From the NCBI RefSeq assembly GCF_928382285.1, contig NZ_CAKMSS010000001.1:558001-622000 (forward strand): a stretch of 64,000 nt of DNA, written 5' to 3'. Position 1 is the first letter of the stretch. Each line of letters opens with the position of its first letter. Source of the stretch: Rothia nasimurium. GTDB lineage: Bacteria; Actinomycetota; Actinomycetes; Actinomycetales; Micrococcaceae. The notes beneath the pieces are model-generated. The model did not search any database. It saw nothing but the letters and a program-made list of their open reading frames with translations, and was not told the DNA's origin. Shown here in pieces: positions 54,072 to 62,287 of this stretch. Made by a program: the position numbers and the translations under genes.

Positions 54072-55496
54072 TTACAGTCCGAGCAGGGTGCTAGCTTCGC
54101 CCACCACGGTGATGGAGCCGGTGACCAGTACCGCGGAGTTCAGGTTGGGCACATCGGCTGCAGCCGTCACCGCTGCGGACAGAGCATCGGGAATGTTCTC
54201 GTAGATCTCGATGGCGTCTTCATCAAAACCAGCGTTGAGGGCCAATTCAGCTAGCTCTTCCGGGGCAATGGCACGCGGAGAGTCTGACTTGGTCAGGTGC
54301 AGTACCGTGCGCCACTCTGCCCGATCAACGTACTCGTCAAAGAGCAGGTTCAGCATGGTCGCGGCGTCCTTTTCACCCAGGATACCCACCACCAGGTGCA
54401 GTTCTTCAAAGCTGAAGGACTCCTTAAAGGCCGCTGCCGAAGCAGTGACCCCATGGGGGTTGTGGGCGGCATCAAGCACCACGGGCGGCTCGGTGCGGGC
54501 TACCTCTAGGCGGCCCGGCGAGCGCACCTCGCCAAAGGCCTGTTTGACCAGGTCAAGGTTGAGTTCCTTCTGGCCACCGCCAAGGAAGGCTTCAACTGCG
54601 GCAAGGGCAACCGAGGCGTTTTGGGCCTGGTGGGCGCCGAAGAGGGGCAGGGCTAAATCTTCATAGTGGCCGGCAAGACCCTGTACGGTCATCAGCTGGC
54701 CACCCACTCCGGCGGTACGCTCTAGGACCTTGAACTCAAGGCCCTCAAAGCGGTAATCGGCGTTGCGAGCACGGGCAGCCTCCAGGAGCACCTGGGCGGC
54801 GGACGGGTCCTGGGCGGCAGAAACCAGGAAGCCGCCGTCCTTAATAATCCCTGCCTTCTCACCGGCAATTTCGGCGAGGGTCTCCCCCAGCATGTCGGTG
54901 TGGTCCAGGCCAATGGGGGTAACCACCGATACGGTAGCGTCAGCGACGTTGGTGGCGTCCCAGGAGCCCCCAATACCCACCTCAAGCACCATCACGTCCA
55001 CCGGCTCATCGGCGAAAATCGCAAAAGCCAGGATGGTGAGGGCTTCAAAGTAGGTGATGCGGGGGGCACCGGCTGCCTCAAGCTCAGCGTCCACAATCTG
55101 CAGGTAGGGCTGAATCTCGCCCCAGATACGCACAAAGGTGGAGTCCGCTACGGGTGCCCCGTCAATCGAGATCCGCTCGGTGACCTTGGAAATATGGGGG
55201 CTGGTGTAGCGGCCCACACGGATATCGTGCGCCATGAGCAGGCGCTCAATCATGCGGGCGGTTGAGGTTTTGCCGTTGGTGCCGGTGATGTGGATGACCG
55301 GGGCTGCCTTGTTGGGCTCGCCCAGAATTTCCACGGCGCGGGTCATCGCGTCAAGGCGGGGGGCCATCTTGTGCTCGGGGGCACGAGCCAGCAGGTCGGC
55401 GTAGACCGAGGCTACGCCGAGGGCGTCGTCAGCGCGAGCGCCCTCGGCAGCAATCTCGGCAAACACGGGGTCAAGCTCCATGTTGTCCTTGGTCAT
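54072..55496 (-). CDS. folC: Folylpolyglutamate synthase / dihydrofolate synthase
   Basis: 474-residue Mur-ligase-like enzyme adding glutamate to (dihydro)folates. ATP loop ITGTNGKTSTARM (about 85-97), RYTSPHISKVTERI, EVGIGGSWDATN, SPGRLEVARTEPPVVLDAAHNPHG. The ATG at 55496 directly follows the ileS stop codon (TAAATG), so the two genes are coupled. The DUF4233 gene begins 10 bp after it. Confidence 0.97.
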   Translation of the reverse strand: MTKDNMELDPVFAEIAAEGARADDALGVASVYADLLARAPEHKMAPRLDAMTRAVEILGEPNKAAPVIHITGTNGKTSTARMIERLLMAHDIRVGRYTSPHISKVTERISIDGAPVADSTFVRIWGEIQPYLQIVDAELEAAGAPRITYFEALTILAFAIFADEPVDVMVLEVGIGGSWDATNVADATVSVVTPIGLDHTDMLGETLAEIAGEKAGIIKDGGFLVSAAQDPSAAQVLLEAARARNADYRFEGLEFKVLERTAGVGGQLMTVQGLAGHYEDLALPLFGAHQAQNASVALAAVEAFLGGGQKELNLDLVKQAFGEVRSPGRLEVARTEPPVVLDAAHNPHGVTASAAAFKESFSFEELHLVVGILGEKDAATMLNLLFDEYVDRAEWRTVLHLTKSDSPRAIAPEELAELALNAGFDEDAIEIYENIPDALSAAVTAAADVPNLNSAVLVTGSITVVGEASTLLGL

Positions 55497-58400
55497 TTAT
55501 GCCTTCTTCACGGTCGCTGAGAATTCAGCGCCCTCGAGGTAGGTCACGGCCACAGCCAGGGTCTCACCGGCCACCAGTTCCTCGTGCTTCTTGATAGCTT
55601 CGAGGTCAGCGGCGGGGGCAGTGATGGTCAGCTCGATGCGGTCTGAGACGTTCAGGCCAGCGTCCTTGCGCTCAGACTGGATGGCGCGGACGGCGTCGCG
55701 GGCAGTACCCTCGGCGCGCAGATCGTCGGTGAGGGTGGTGTCGAGTACCAGGAAGCCACCACCGGGCAGAACCGAGACGGCGCGCTCTGCAGCGCCGTCG
55801 GTTTCTGCGACCACGGTTTCAAGCTCGTACTCGCCCGGCTCCAGAGCCATGTTGTCGGCACCCACCACAACGGTGCCGTCCTCGGTGACCTTCCAGTCCC
55901 CGCTCTTAGAAGCCTTGATGGCAACCTGCACCTGCTTGCCCAGACGGGGGCCTGCGGCGCGGGCATTGACCTTGAGCTGCTGGGAGATACCGAAGTCAGC
56001 AGGAGCCACCTCGGCAGCGTCCAGAAGCTCAACCGCCTTGATGTTGAGCTCATCAGCGATGATCGATTCGAAGGTACCGGCGAGGTCCTTGCCACCGGCA
56101 ACCGCCACGGTCAGGGCAGCCAGGGGCTGGCGCACGCGCAGCTTGTGGGCCTTACGCAGGGCAGAACCGGCAGAAGCGACAGCACGGGTGGTCTCCATCA
56201 GGGCCAGCAGCTCAGCCTCGTCCTTGAAATCCGCAGGTGAGGGCAAATCGGTCAGGTGAACCGAACGCTCCCCGGTCAGGCCACGGTAGATTTCTTCGGT
56301 GGTCAAAGGCAGCAGGGGGGCCGCCATCTTCACGAAGGTCACCAGGGCGGTGTAGAGCACGTCGAAGGCCGCGGCGTCTTCGTTGAAGAAACGCTCGCGG
56401 GAGCGGCGCACATACCAGTTGGTCAGGGCGTCGGTGTAGGTGCGCAGGGCCTCGCAGGCGGCAGATACATCGTAGGCGTCCATGGCCTCGGTAACCTCGG
56501 CAACCAGCTGACGGGTCTTACCCAGGATAAAGCGGTCCATCACATGCTCGGCCTCGGTAACCAGCTTAGCCTCGTAGCCTGCCCCACCGTTTGCGGCGTT
56601 GGTGTAGAGGGCAAAGAAGTGGTAGACGTTCCACAGGGGCAGCATGACCTGGCGGACGCCCTCACGGATGCCCTGCTCGGTCACGATCAGGTTACCGCCG
56701 CGCAGAATCGGAGAGGACATGAGGAACCAGCGCATGGCGTCCGAACCGTCGCGGTCCAAAACCTCGGAGACATCGGGGTAGTTGCGCAGGGACTTAGACA
56801 TCTTCTGGCCATCCGAGCCCAGAACGATGCCGTGGGCAATGACGTTCTCAAAGGCGGTGCGGTCGAAGAGGGCGGTGGCCAGAATGTGCATGGTGTAGAA
56901 CCAGCCGCGAGTCTGACCGATGTACTCAACGATGAAGTCTGCCGGGTAGTGGGCCTCGAACCACTCCTTGTTTTCGAAGGGGTAGTGGAACTGGGCGAAG
57001 GGCATGGAGCCGGAGTCGAACCAGACGTCCAGCACGTCCTCCACGCGGCGCATGGTGGACTTGCCGGTGGGGTCGTCCGGGTTGGGTCGGGTCAGCTCGT
57101 CGATATAGGGGCGGTGCAGGTCGACTTCGCCGTCCTTGTTCAGGGGCAGGCGGCCGAAGTCGGCTTCGAGCTCAGCCAGGGAGCCGTAGACGTCGGTGCG
57201 GGGGTAGTTGGGGTCGTCAGAGACCCAGACCGGGATCGGGGATCCCCAGAAGCGGTTACGCGAGATAGACCAGTCGCGGGCGTTCTCAACCCACTTGCCG
57301 AACTGGCCGTGCTTGACGTTCTCGGGAATCCAGTTGATGTCCTCGTTCAGCTCGCTCATGCGGCCCTTGAAGTCGGTCACACGCACGTACCAGGAGGTGA
57401 TGGCGCGGTAGACCAGGGGGGTACGGCAGCGCCAGCAGTGGGGGTAGGAGTGAACGTAGGACTTCTCGCGGATCAGTGCCCCGTCAGCCTTGAGAGTGTT
57501 GATGATGGTTCGGTTAGCATCAAAGATCTGGACACCGGCAATCTCAGCCAGGGGGGCGCCCTCAGCTAGGGTGGAGTCGGCGAAGAGGTCCAGGAACTTG
57601 GCGCCCTCATCGATGGACAGAATCACGGGGATACCGTAACCCTCACAGACCTTCTGGTCATCCTCACCGTAGGCGGGGGCCTGGTGGACCAGACCGGTAC
57701 CGTCGGTGGTGGTCACGTAGTCGGCGACCAGAATCTGCCAGGCCTTCTCGGTGCCGAACTTTTCTGCGTCGGTGAAGTAGTCCCACAGGGGTGCGTAGCG
57801 CACACCTTCGAGCTGGGTGCCGGTGTAGGTGGCAAGGACGGCCTCGCGGGCGGCGTCCGCGGGCTTTTCGGCATCCCCGTAGCCCAGGTCCTTGGCGTAC
57901 TCGCCCAGCAGGTCGGCAGCCAGCAGGAAGCGGCGTCCTTCTAGCTCACCGGCGCCGGGCACAACAACGTAGCTGATTTCGGGGCCAGCGGCCAGAGCCT
58001 GGTTGGTGGGTAGGGTCCAGGGGGTGGTGGTCCAGGCCAGGGCTTCAACACCGGCCAGTTCGGCGGCAACCTCGGGGTGCTTGGCCAGGGTGGCGTCGTC
58101 GGTGATGCGGAAAGCCACGGTGACGGACGGGTCCTGACGCTCCTTGTAGACGTCATCGTCCATACGCAGCTCGTGGTTCGAGAGCGGGGTTTCGTCCTTC
58201 CAGCAGTAGGGCAGCACGCGGAAGCCCTCGTAGGTCAGACCCTTATCGTGCAGCTGCTTGAAGGCCCAAATAACGGACTCCATGTACTCCACGTTCAGGG
58301 TCTTGTAGTCGTTCTCGAAGTCCACCCAGCGGGCCTGGCGGGTAACGTACTCTTCCCATTCCTTGGTGTACTTGAGCACCGAGGCGCGGGCAGCGTCGTT

Positions 58401-58799
58401 GAAGTTGTCGATGCCCATCTCGATGATCTGCTGCTTATCGGTCATGCCCAGCTGCTTCATGGCTTCAAGCTCTGCGGGCAGGCCGTGGGTGTCCCAGCCG
58501 AAACGGCGCTCAACCTTGTGGCCGCGCTGGGTCTGGTAGCGGGCGACCAGGTCCTTGACGTAGCCGGTCAGCAGGTGGCCGTAGTGGGGCAGGCCGTTAG
58601 CAAAGGGAGGGCCGTCGTTGAAGACGAACTCGTTAGCGCCGTTCTCACCGGCGTCGCGGTTATCGATGGATGCCTGGAAGGTTCCGTCATTCTTCCAGTA
58701 GTCCAGCACTGCTTCTTCAAGTGCGGGGAAAGAGGGGGAAGCGGCCACAAAACTGGCTCCGCTTGCGCTTGCCTTGGGGTAAACAGGCTTGTTGGTCAT
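55497..58799 (-). CDS. ileS: Isoleucyl-tRNA synthetase
   Basis: 1,100-residue class I synthetase. HIGH-type motif in [14 protein letters not shown] (about 64-77), editing domain with [15 protein letters not shown] motif [11 protein letters not shown] near 655, anticodon-binding region [14 protein letters not shown], and a long C-terminal extension with a beta-rich end. The PHYGH form and length resemble the eukaryote-like type 2 IleRS, which tolerates mupirocin in several actinobacteria (inference). ATG at 58799 has AAGGG about seven bases upstream. A T-box leader controls it. Confidence 0.97.
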   Translation of the reverse strand: MTNKPVYPKASASGASFVAASPSFPALEEAVLDYWKNDGTFQASIDNRDAGENGANEFVFNDGPPFANGLPHYGHLLTGYVKDLVARYQTQRGHKVERRFGWDTHGLPAELEAMKQLGMTDKQQIIEMGIDNFNDAARASVLKYTKEWEEYVTRQARWVDFENDYKTLNVEYMESVIWAFKQLHDKGLTYEGFRVLPYCWKDETPLSNHELRMDDDVYKERQDPSVTVAFRITDDATLAKHPEVAAELAGVEALAWTTTPWTLPTNQALAAGPEISYVVVPGAGELEGRRFLLAADLLGEYAKDLGYGDAEKPADAAREAVLATYTGTQLEGVRYAPLWDYFTDAEKFGTEKAWQILVADYVTTTDGTGLVHQAPAYGEDDQKVCEGYGIPVILSIDEGAKFLDLFADSTLAEGAPLAEIAGVQIFDANRTIINTLKADGALIREKSYVHSYPHCWRCRTPLVYRAITSWYVRVTDFKGRMSELNEDINWIPENVKHGQFGKWVENARDWSISRNRFWGSPIPVWVSDDPNYPRTDVYGSLAELEADFGRLPLNKDGEVDLHRPYIDELTRPNPDDPTGKSTMRRVEDVLDVWFDSGSMPFAQFHYPFENKEWFEAHYPADFIVEYIGQTRGWFYTMHILATALFDRTAFENVIAHGIVLGSDGQKMSKSLRNYPDVSEVLDRDGSDAMRWFLMSSPILRGGNLIVTEQGIREGVRQVMLPLWNVYHFFALYTNAANGGAGYEAKLVTEAEHVMDRFILGKTRQLVAEVTEAMDAYDVSAACEALRTYTDALTNWYVRRSRERFFNEDAAAFDVLYTALVTFVKMAAPLLPLTTEEIYRGLTGERSVHLTDLPSPADFKDEAELLALMETTRAVASAGSALRKAHKLRVRQPLAALTVAVAGGKDLAGTFESIIADELNIKAVELLDAAEVAPADFGISQQLKVNARAAGPRLGKQVQVAIKASKSGDWKVTEDGTVVVGADNMALEPGEYELETVVAETDGAAERAVSVLPGGGFLVLDTTLTDDLRAEGTARDAVRAIQSERKDAGLNVSDRIELTITAPAADLEAIKKHEELVAGETLAVAVTYLEGAEFSATVKKA

Positions 58800-58804
58800 G
58801 GTTG

Positions 58805-59030
58805 CGCCCTTAGGTTCTTGTCTGCCTAGTACTTGGGGTGCAAGGACGCCTGCCCTCCCCCGTCCGCTCGACGGGTGGGGAACCTGCGCGGTACCACCTT
58901 GCTTACGTCAACCGGTCCGACCCCACCCCGGGCCGCACTAAAAAGTGCGGGCGGGTATGGGTCTGCGCCGGGGCAGCCTACCGTCTCGTGAGATGAGGTA
59001 GGTTGCGCCCAGCGCAGGGTCGAACCGGTT
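58805..59030 (-). promoter_or_regulatory. T-box riboswitch of ileS
   Basis: The message carries the T-box core GGTGGTACCGCG (58887-58898), which pairs with the uncharged tRNA acceptor end. Stem I is closed by AACCGGTTCGACCC with GGGTCGGACCGGTT; its upper hairpin (CCTACC/GGTAGG) holds the isoleucine specifier ATC (58992-58994). Downstream, AGGTTC can pair with GAACCT (58812-58817), next to the AAGGG ribosome site (58807-58811). This suggests control of translation, as known for actinobacterial ileS leaders. Confidence 0.92.
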
Positions 59031-59045
59031 ATCAGTCGCTTCATG

Positions 59046-59518
59046 ACAGCTGTTTCGGGCTTACCCGTCCGGGTCTACTGGGGCTATATCTATTCCGCGC
59101 ACTCCCCTCGTCGCAACGAATTACGGGGGTGTGCAGGTACAGCCTGTTCTTCCGGATTGCTCGCCGGTGATGGCCGGGTCATTGCAACTGTTACCCATTT
59201 TAGGGGCAGGGGCGGTAGCTGTCTAACGGGTTTTTAGCTTTTCTGGCAGGCGCCCGCCGGGGCGGGGTGTGAATTACAGGCGTGTGAGCACAAGATGTAG
59301 TACAGGTGCGGACGCCCCGCCCCAAGATAGCGGATTACCGCCAGCTGGCAGGGTGAGCAGGGGAACCTAAATTACAATTCTTGTCCCCGCCCCTGTGCTC
59401 AACTTCAGGTCGCACCTACCTGCGGGCGGCGTCCGCATACTTCCCCTATTCCACGAGCGTCCATCAGACTCTCGAAGTGCTTATTCCCCTGGTGGACGCT
59501 CCGAGAGTCTGGTGGACC
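59046..59518. other. 470-bp region without a supported gene
   Basis: It lies between the ileS leader and the DUF559 gene. Frames of 60-80 codons exist but lack ribosome sites and coding character. It holds two GCGGACGCC repeats (about 59309 and 59428) and the left inverted repeat of the DUF559 element (59455-59474) with its hairpin partner (59489-59517), which could end DUF559 transcription. Confidence 0.5.
59455..59517. repeat. Left inverted repeat and hairpin flanking the DUF559 gene
   Basis: GAGCGTCCATCAGACTCTCG (59455-59474) is the inverted copy, one mismatch, of CGAGAGTCTGGTGGACGCTC at the far side of the gene (60597-60616). A rearranged copy in opposite orientation (CTGGTGGACGCTC then CGAGAGTCTGGTGGAC, 59489-59517) lets the left end fold into a hairpin just after the DUF559 stop. 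Confidence 0.75.
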
Positions 59519-60418
59519 TTAGAGGCGGCGGGCACGGTTGAAAGCTCGCTCCATCTTGATTTTGAGCTCGTGCGGACGCCGGGTGAGCTCGTCCCACGCT
59601 ACTCGAACCACATCCCACCCCTGCCCCCGTAAGAGAGCCTCACGTTCGTTCTGCCGCCCAAAAACGTCCTCACGCTCACCAAACTGGGTGTATTTAATCT
59701 GCCCATCAAACTCAACGATGATCTTGAAATCTGGCCAGGCAAAATCTACCCTGAACTGCTGCCCATATACCCCAATCACGTGCTGCTCAACAGGCCGAGG
59801 CAAACCACACCTCATCAAGAAAAGCCGCAGCAAACTCTCCCCAGGCGACTCGCTGAGAGGGCTTACGATATCTGCAATTATGCGAGCCTGCACGGAACCA
59901 CGGCCAGAGAGCCCCCGTAAGGCCTGGGTCAGTTTTTGGTGCTCAATCTTCCGCAAAGAACTATCCGCAAGCACAAGCGCCTCTTCGAATTTCATCACCC
60001 TCATACAGTGAAGAACCGTATCGAGCGGTGCGGTTACATCTACACCCAAACTTTTCTCGATTTCGTACCGGTTGTTTCTATGCCGCACAACCCGTGGTGA
60101 AGGGGTGCCGTGTGCCTGCCCCACTGTATGGATAGCAGTCGGTATATGGAGTAGCCACATACCGTGTACCGCTGCCGCTGAATGGTGGGATAACACCGAG
60201 GTTTTGAGCCTGCTTCTGCCATACCCGATGACACGGGCAAGATACTGCTGACTAGGGTAAAGCTGAGAGTGGAAACCACTTTCCATATAGCTTCCGTAGC
60301 CAAGCCGCTGGTACTCGCCGCGAGCGACCGCGCGAGCGAGGGCGTCCTTGTTTATACCTCGTACGGATAGTTGCTGTGTGGTCTGTACGGCCATTGCTAT
60401 TTCTTCTGGAGATTTCAT
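59519..60418 (-). CDS. DUF559 endonuclease-like protein with N-terminal winged helix
   Basis: 299 residues. The N-terminal ~50 residues (RGINKDALARAVARGEYQRLGYGSYM) match the winged helix of AbiEi-type antitoxin/DUF559 proteins. The C-terminal ~100 form a Vsr-like PD-(D/E)XK nuclease fold: RVDFAWPDFKIIVEFDGQIKY supplies the acidic D...E-x-D set, followed by RQNEREALLRGQGWDVVRVAWDEL. Such proteins are widespread, often multicopy, in actinobacteria with no proven role. The gene is bracketed by 20-bp inverted repeats, hinting at mobility as a cassette. The start is ATG 60418 or ATG 60394. Confidence 0.82.
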   Translation of the reverse strand: MKSPEEIAMAVQTTQQLSVRGINKDALARAVARGEYQRLGYGSYMESGFHSQLYPSQQYLARVIGYGRSRLKTSVLSHHSAAAVHGMWLLHIPTAIHTVGQAHGTPSPRVVRHRNNRYEIEKSLGVDVTAPLDTVLHCMRVMKFEEALVLADSSLRKIEHQKLTQALRGLSGRGSVQARIIADIVSPLSESPGESLLRLFLMRCGLPRPVEQHVIGVYGQQFRVDFAWPDFKIIVEFDGQIKYTQFGEREDVFGRQNEREALLRGQGWDVVRVAWDELTRRPHELKIKMERAFNRARRL

Positions 60419-60596
60419 GGTCAGATTGTGCGCTGATCCGGGCAGATTTCGCTAGAAAGGCACTTCCTGTGGATAGCGCTTTGCGCACCAGTGCACGGCG
60501 AGCGCGTTTAAAACGGTGCAGCCGTGACGCAGTATGACGCAGCTGAGCTAAGTGTCCACAAGAATCTTGCACCGCCCATTTGAGACCTAAGCACTG

Positions 60597-60616
60597 CGAG
60601 AGTCTGGTGGACGCTC
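60597..60616. repeat. Right inverted repeat flanking the DUF559 gene
   Basis: CGAGAGTCTGGTGGACGCTC, inverted match (19 of 20) to 59455-59474. It lies about 60 bp before the tautomerase-GNAT start codon. No target-site duplication is obvious by eye. Confidence 0.75.
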
Positions 60617-60678
60617 AAGATGAACACGCCCCTGATACGCCGCTAGACTTGGGTTCAAACACCACCCAGGAGAACGCC

Positions 60679-61380
60679 ATGCCCCTCATTAATGTCTCGT
60701 ACGCATCTACTCAGTCTGATGAGAAGAAGGCCGAGCTGATTGCTGAACTCACCCGCACCTATGCCCGGGTGATGGGTGCCAAGGAAAGCTCGGTGTGGGT
60801 GATTCTTAACGAGGTGCCGCGTACCGATTGGGGTGTGGGCGGGCAGCCTCTAGCGGAGCTTGGCGCGGCAGCCGCCAGCCAGCAGGACGCCCGTGTTGAG
60901 ATTCGCCAGGCACAGCAGGAAGACCTGCCCGCCCTGGCAGCCATTGAGGCTGAGTGCTTCCCGGCGGCTGAAGCAGCGAGTGAGAGTGACCTGCGGGCCA
61001 GGTTTGAGGTTTTTGGGGAGCATTTCTGGGTGCTTGAAGCTGACGGCGAAGTTGTTGCCTTTATCGACGGACTGGTGACAGACTCCCCCGTTATCTTCGA
61101 TGACCTCTACGAGAGCCCCCAGGCCCATACTCGGCACGGGGCCTATCAGACGGTGTTTGGCATCAACACCCGCCCTGCCCACCGGGGCCGGGGGTACGCG
61201 TCCGCCCTGACAGAAAAGCTCATCGAACAGGCCCGAGAGCAGGAGCGAACAGGGGTGATTCTTACATGCAAGAAGGAGCTGATTGGCTTCTATGAAAAAC
61301 TCGGCTTTGAGCTTGACGGGGTCTCAGAATCAGCCCACGGCGGGGCGATCTGGCACGATATGACCCTGCACCTGGACTAG
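60679..61380 (+). CDS. 4-oxalocrotonate tautomerase-like domain fused to GNAT acetyltransferase
   Basis: 233 residues. Residues 1 to about 60 are a tautomerase domain with the catalytic Pro directly after Met (MPLINVSYAST) and VWVILNEVPRTDWGVGGQPL. From about 75 a GNAT domain follows: VEIRQAQQEDLPALAAIEAECF, acetyl-CoA loop RPAHRGRGYASALTEKLIE (about 175-193), GFYEKLGFELDG. ATG at 60679 has AGGAG six bases upstream, placing Pro as residue 2 as the mechanism requires. The two activities in one chain are unusual. Its 3' end overlaps the convergent siroheme gene by four bases. Confidence 0.85.
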   Translation: MPLINVSYASTQSDEKKAELIAELTRTYARVMGAKESSVWVILNEVPRTDWGVGGQPLAELGAAAASQQDARVEIRQAQQEDLPALAAIEAECFPAAEAASESDLRARFEVFGEHFWVLEADGEVVAFIDGLVTDSPVIFDDLYESPQAHTRHGAYQTVFGINTRPAHRGRGYASALTEKLIEQAREQERTGVILTCKKELIGFYEKLGFELDGVSESAHGGAIWHDMTLHLD

Positions 61381-61829
61381 TCCCAGCCCAGCACCCCGGC
61401 GATGCGGTTGAGCAGGGCAAGCGCTCGCCGCGGGTTACCCCCGCCAGAAACAGCCACCAGTTCATCGCCCTGCCTGCGGTGGGCCAGCGACCAGACTGGA
61501 GATTCCTGCGATGCCCCGCCCACTAGGCACCAGATGCCTCGCCCTTCGCAAAGCTCAGCGACCCGTGCATTGAGATCCGGTGAGTCCGTGAGCGCGTAGA
61601 CCAGCCAGGCACCGGCAAGATCTTCGGGAGCAAAAGGACGCCGGTGGGCAACAAGGCTCCCTTCAGCCAGCAGGTTCTCCATGTGGGAGTCGAGAGAAGG
61701 AGCCACCACCTCAACCTGAGCCCCAGCCTCGATGAGGGGGCTCACCTTCCGGGCAGCGACCTGCCCCGCCCCGACCACCAGAACCCGGCGTCCGCGCAAA
61801 TCAAGGGCTACCGGCAGCCGCTGATTCAC
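61377..61829 (-). CDS. Precorrin-2 dehydrogenase (CysG N-terminal-like)
   Basis: 150-residue NAD-binding protein corresponding to the first domain of CysG/Met8, which oxidises precorrin-2 on the way to siroheme, the nitrite-reductase cofactor. Rossmann loop VLVVGAGQVAARKV, VVAPSLDSHM, LVYALTDSPDLNARVAELC and SGGGNPRRALAL. It lacks the uroporphyrinogen methyltransferase half, so other enzymes must supply that step. GTG start at 61829 overlaps the nirD stop (GTGA). Confidence 0.88.
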   Translation of the reverse strand: MNQRLPVALDLRGRRVLVVGAGQVAARKVSPLIEAGAQVEVVAPSLDSHMENLLAEGSLVAHRRPFAPEDLAGAWLVYALTDSPDLNARVAELCEGRGIWCLVGGASQESPVWSLAHRRQGDELVAVSGGGNPRRALALLNRIAGVLGWD

Positions 61830-62158
61830 GCGGTGAGCTCCGCCCAGATGTCACCGTCGCGCACTTCTACGGGGTACACAGGCAGACGGTAGTCAGCTCC
61901 AGAGAGGCACTCGCCGCTGATGAGGGAATAGACCTCTTTATAGAGAGGGGATGTCACGGTGGGCTCGCCGCCCTTCTCTCCCAGAATGCCGCGGGCAATC
62001 ACCAGGGCCCCAGAGGCAGGGTCCCTGTGGCTGGTGACGAAAATAGAATCGTCTGCGGCACGAAAGACCGCATACTGCTGCCCATCAATTAGGGCCGCTT
62101 CACCCCAGTTGGGCTCCAGGTCGTTCTTGGTGCAGATTCGGTGCCACTGTGCTGTCAC
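61826..62158 (-). CDS. nirD: Nitrite reductase (NADH) small subunit
   Basis: 110-residue NirD with the Rieske-like fold but without the iron-sulfur ligands. FRAADDSIFVTSHRDPASGALVIARGILGEKGGEPTVTSPLYKEVYSL is the family core; SGECLSGADYRLPVYPVEVRDG ends it. GTG at 62158 is preferred because GGAGG lies five bases upstream; ATG at 62170 would add four residues. Transcribed away from nirB, together with the siroheme gene. Confidence 0.93.
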   Translation of the reverse strand: MTAQWHRICTKNDLEPNWGEAALIDGQQYAVFRAADDSIFVTSHRDPASGALVIARGILGEKGGEPTVTSPLYKEVYSLISGECLSGADYRLPVYPVEVRDGDIWAELTA

Positions 62159-62194
62159 GGTGCCCTCCATTTTCTTACTGTACGTCGTGCGTTT

Positions 62195-62249
62195 GCGTGG
62201 GTTTACCTTGTTTACCCTGTCTTTAAGCTAATATTAGCATTATAAATAC
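62195..62249. promoter_or_regulatory. nirD-nirB divergent control region
   Basis: Contains a perfect 12-bp palindrome GCTAATATTAGC (62227-62238), repeated GTTTACC/GTTTACCC elements (about 62198-62215) and an AT-rich TATAAAT (62241-62247), a possible -10 for nirB. Candidate binding site for a nitrogen or redox regulator (for example GlnR or a nitrite sensor); no exact consensus match is claimed. Confidence 0.45.
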
Positions 62250-62287
62250 GCATTAAACCGGCTTGAACCCACACCAGGGAGGCTCCC

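Noticed and set aside
56256-57569. 437-codon plus-strand frame across ileS
   Set aside because: Antisense shadow of a high-GC gene; composition is Val/Gly/His-rich without domain features.
59043-59237. 64-codon plus-strand frame upstream of the ileS leader
   Set aside because: No ribosome site, no family, and it begins at the edge of the T-box transcript region.
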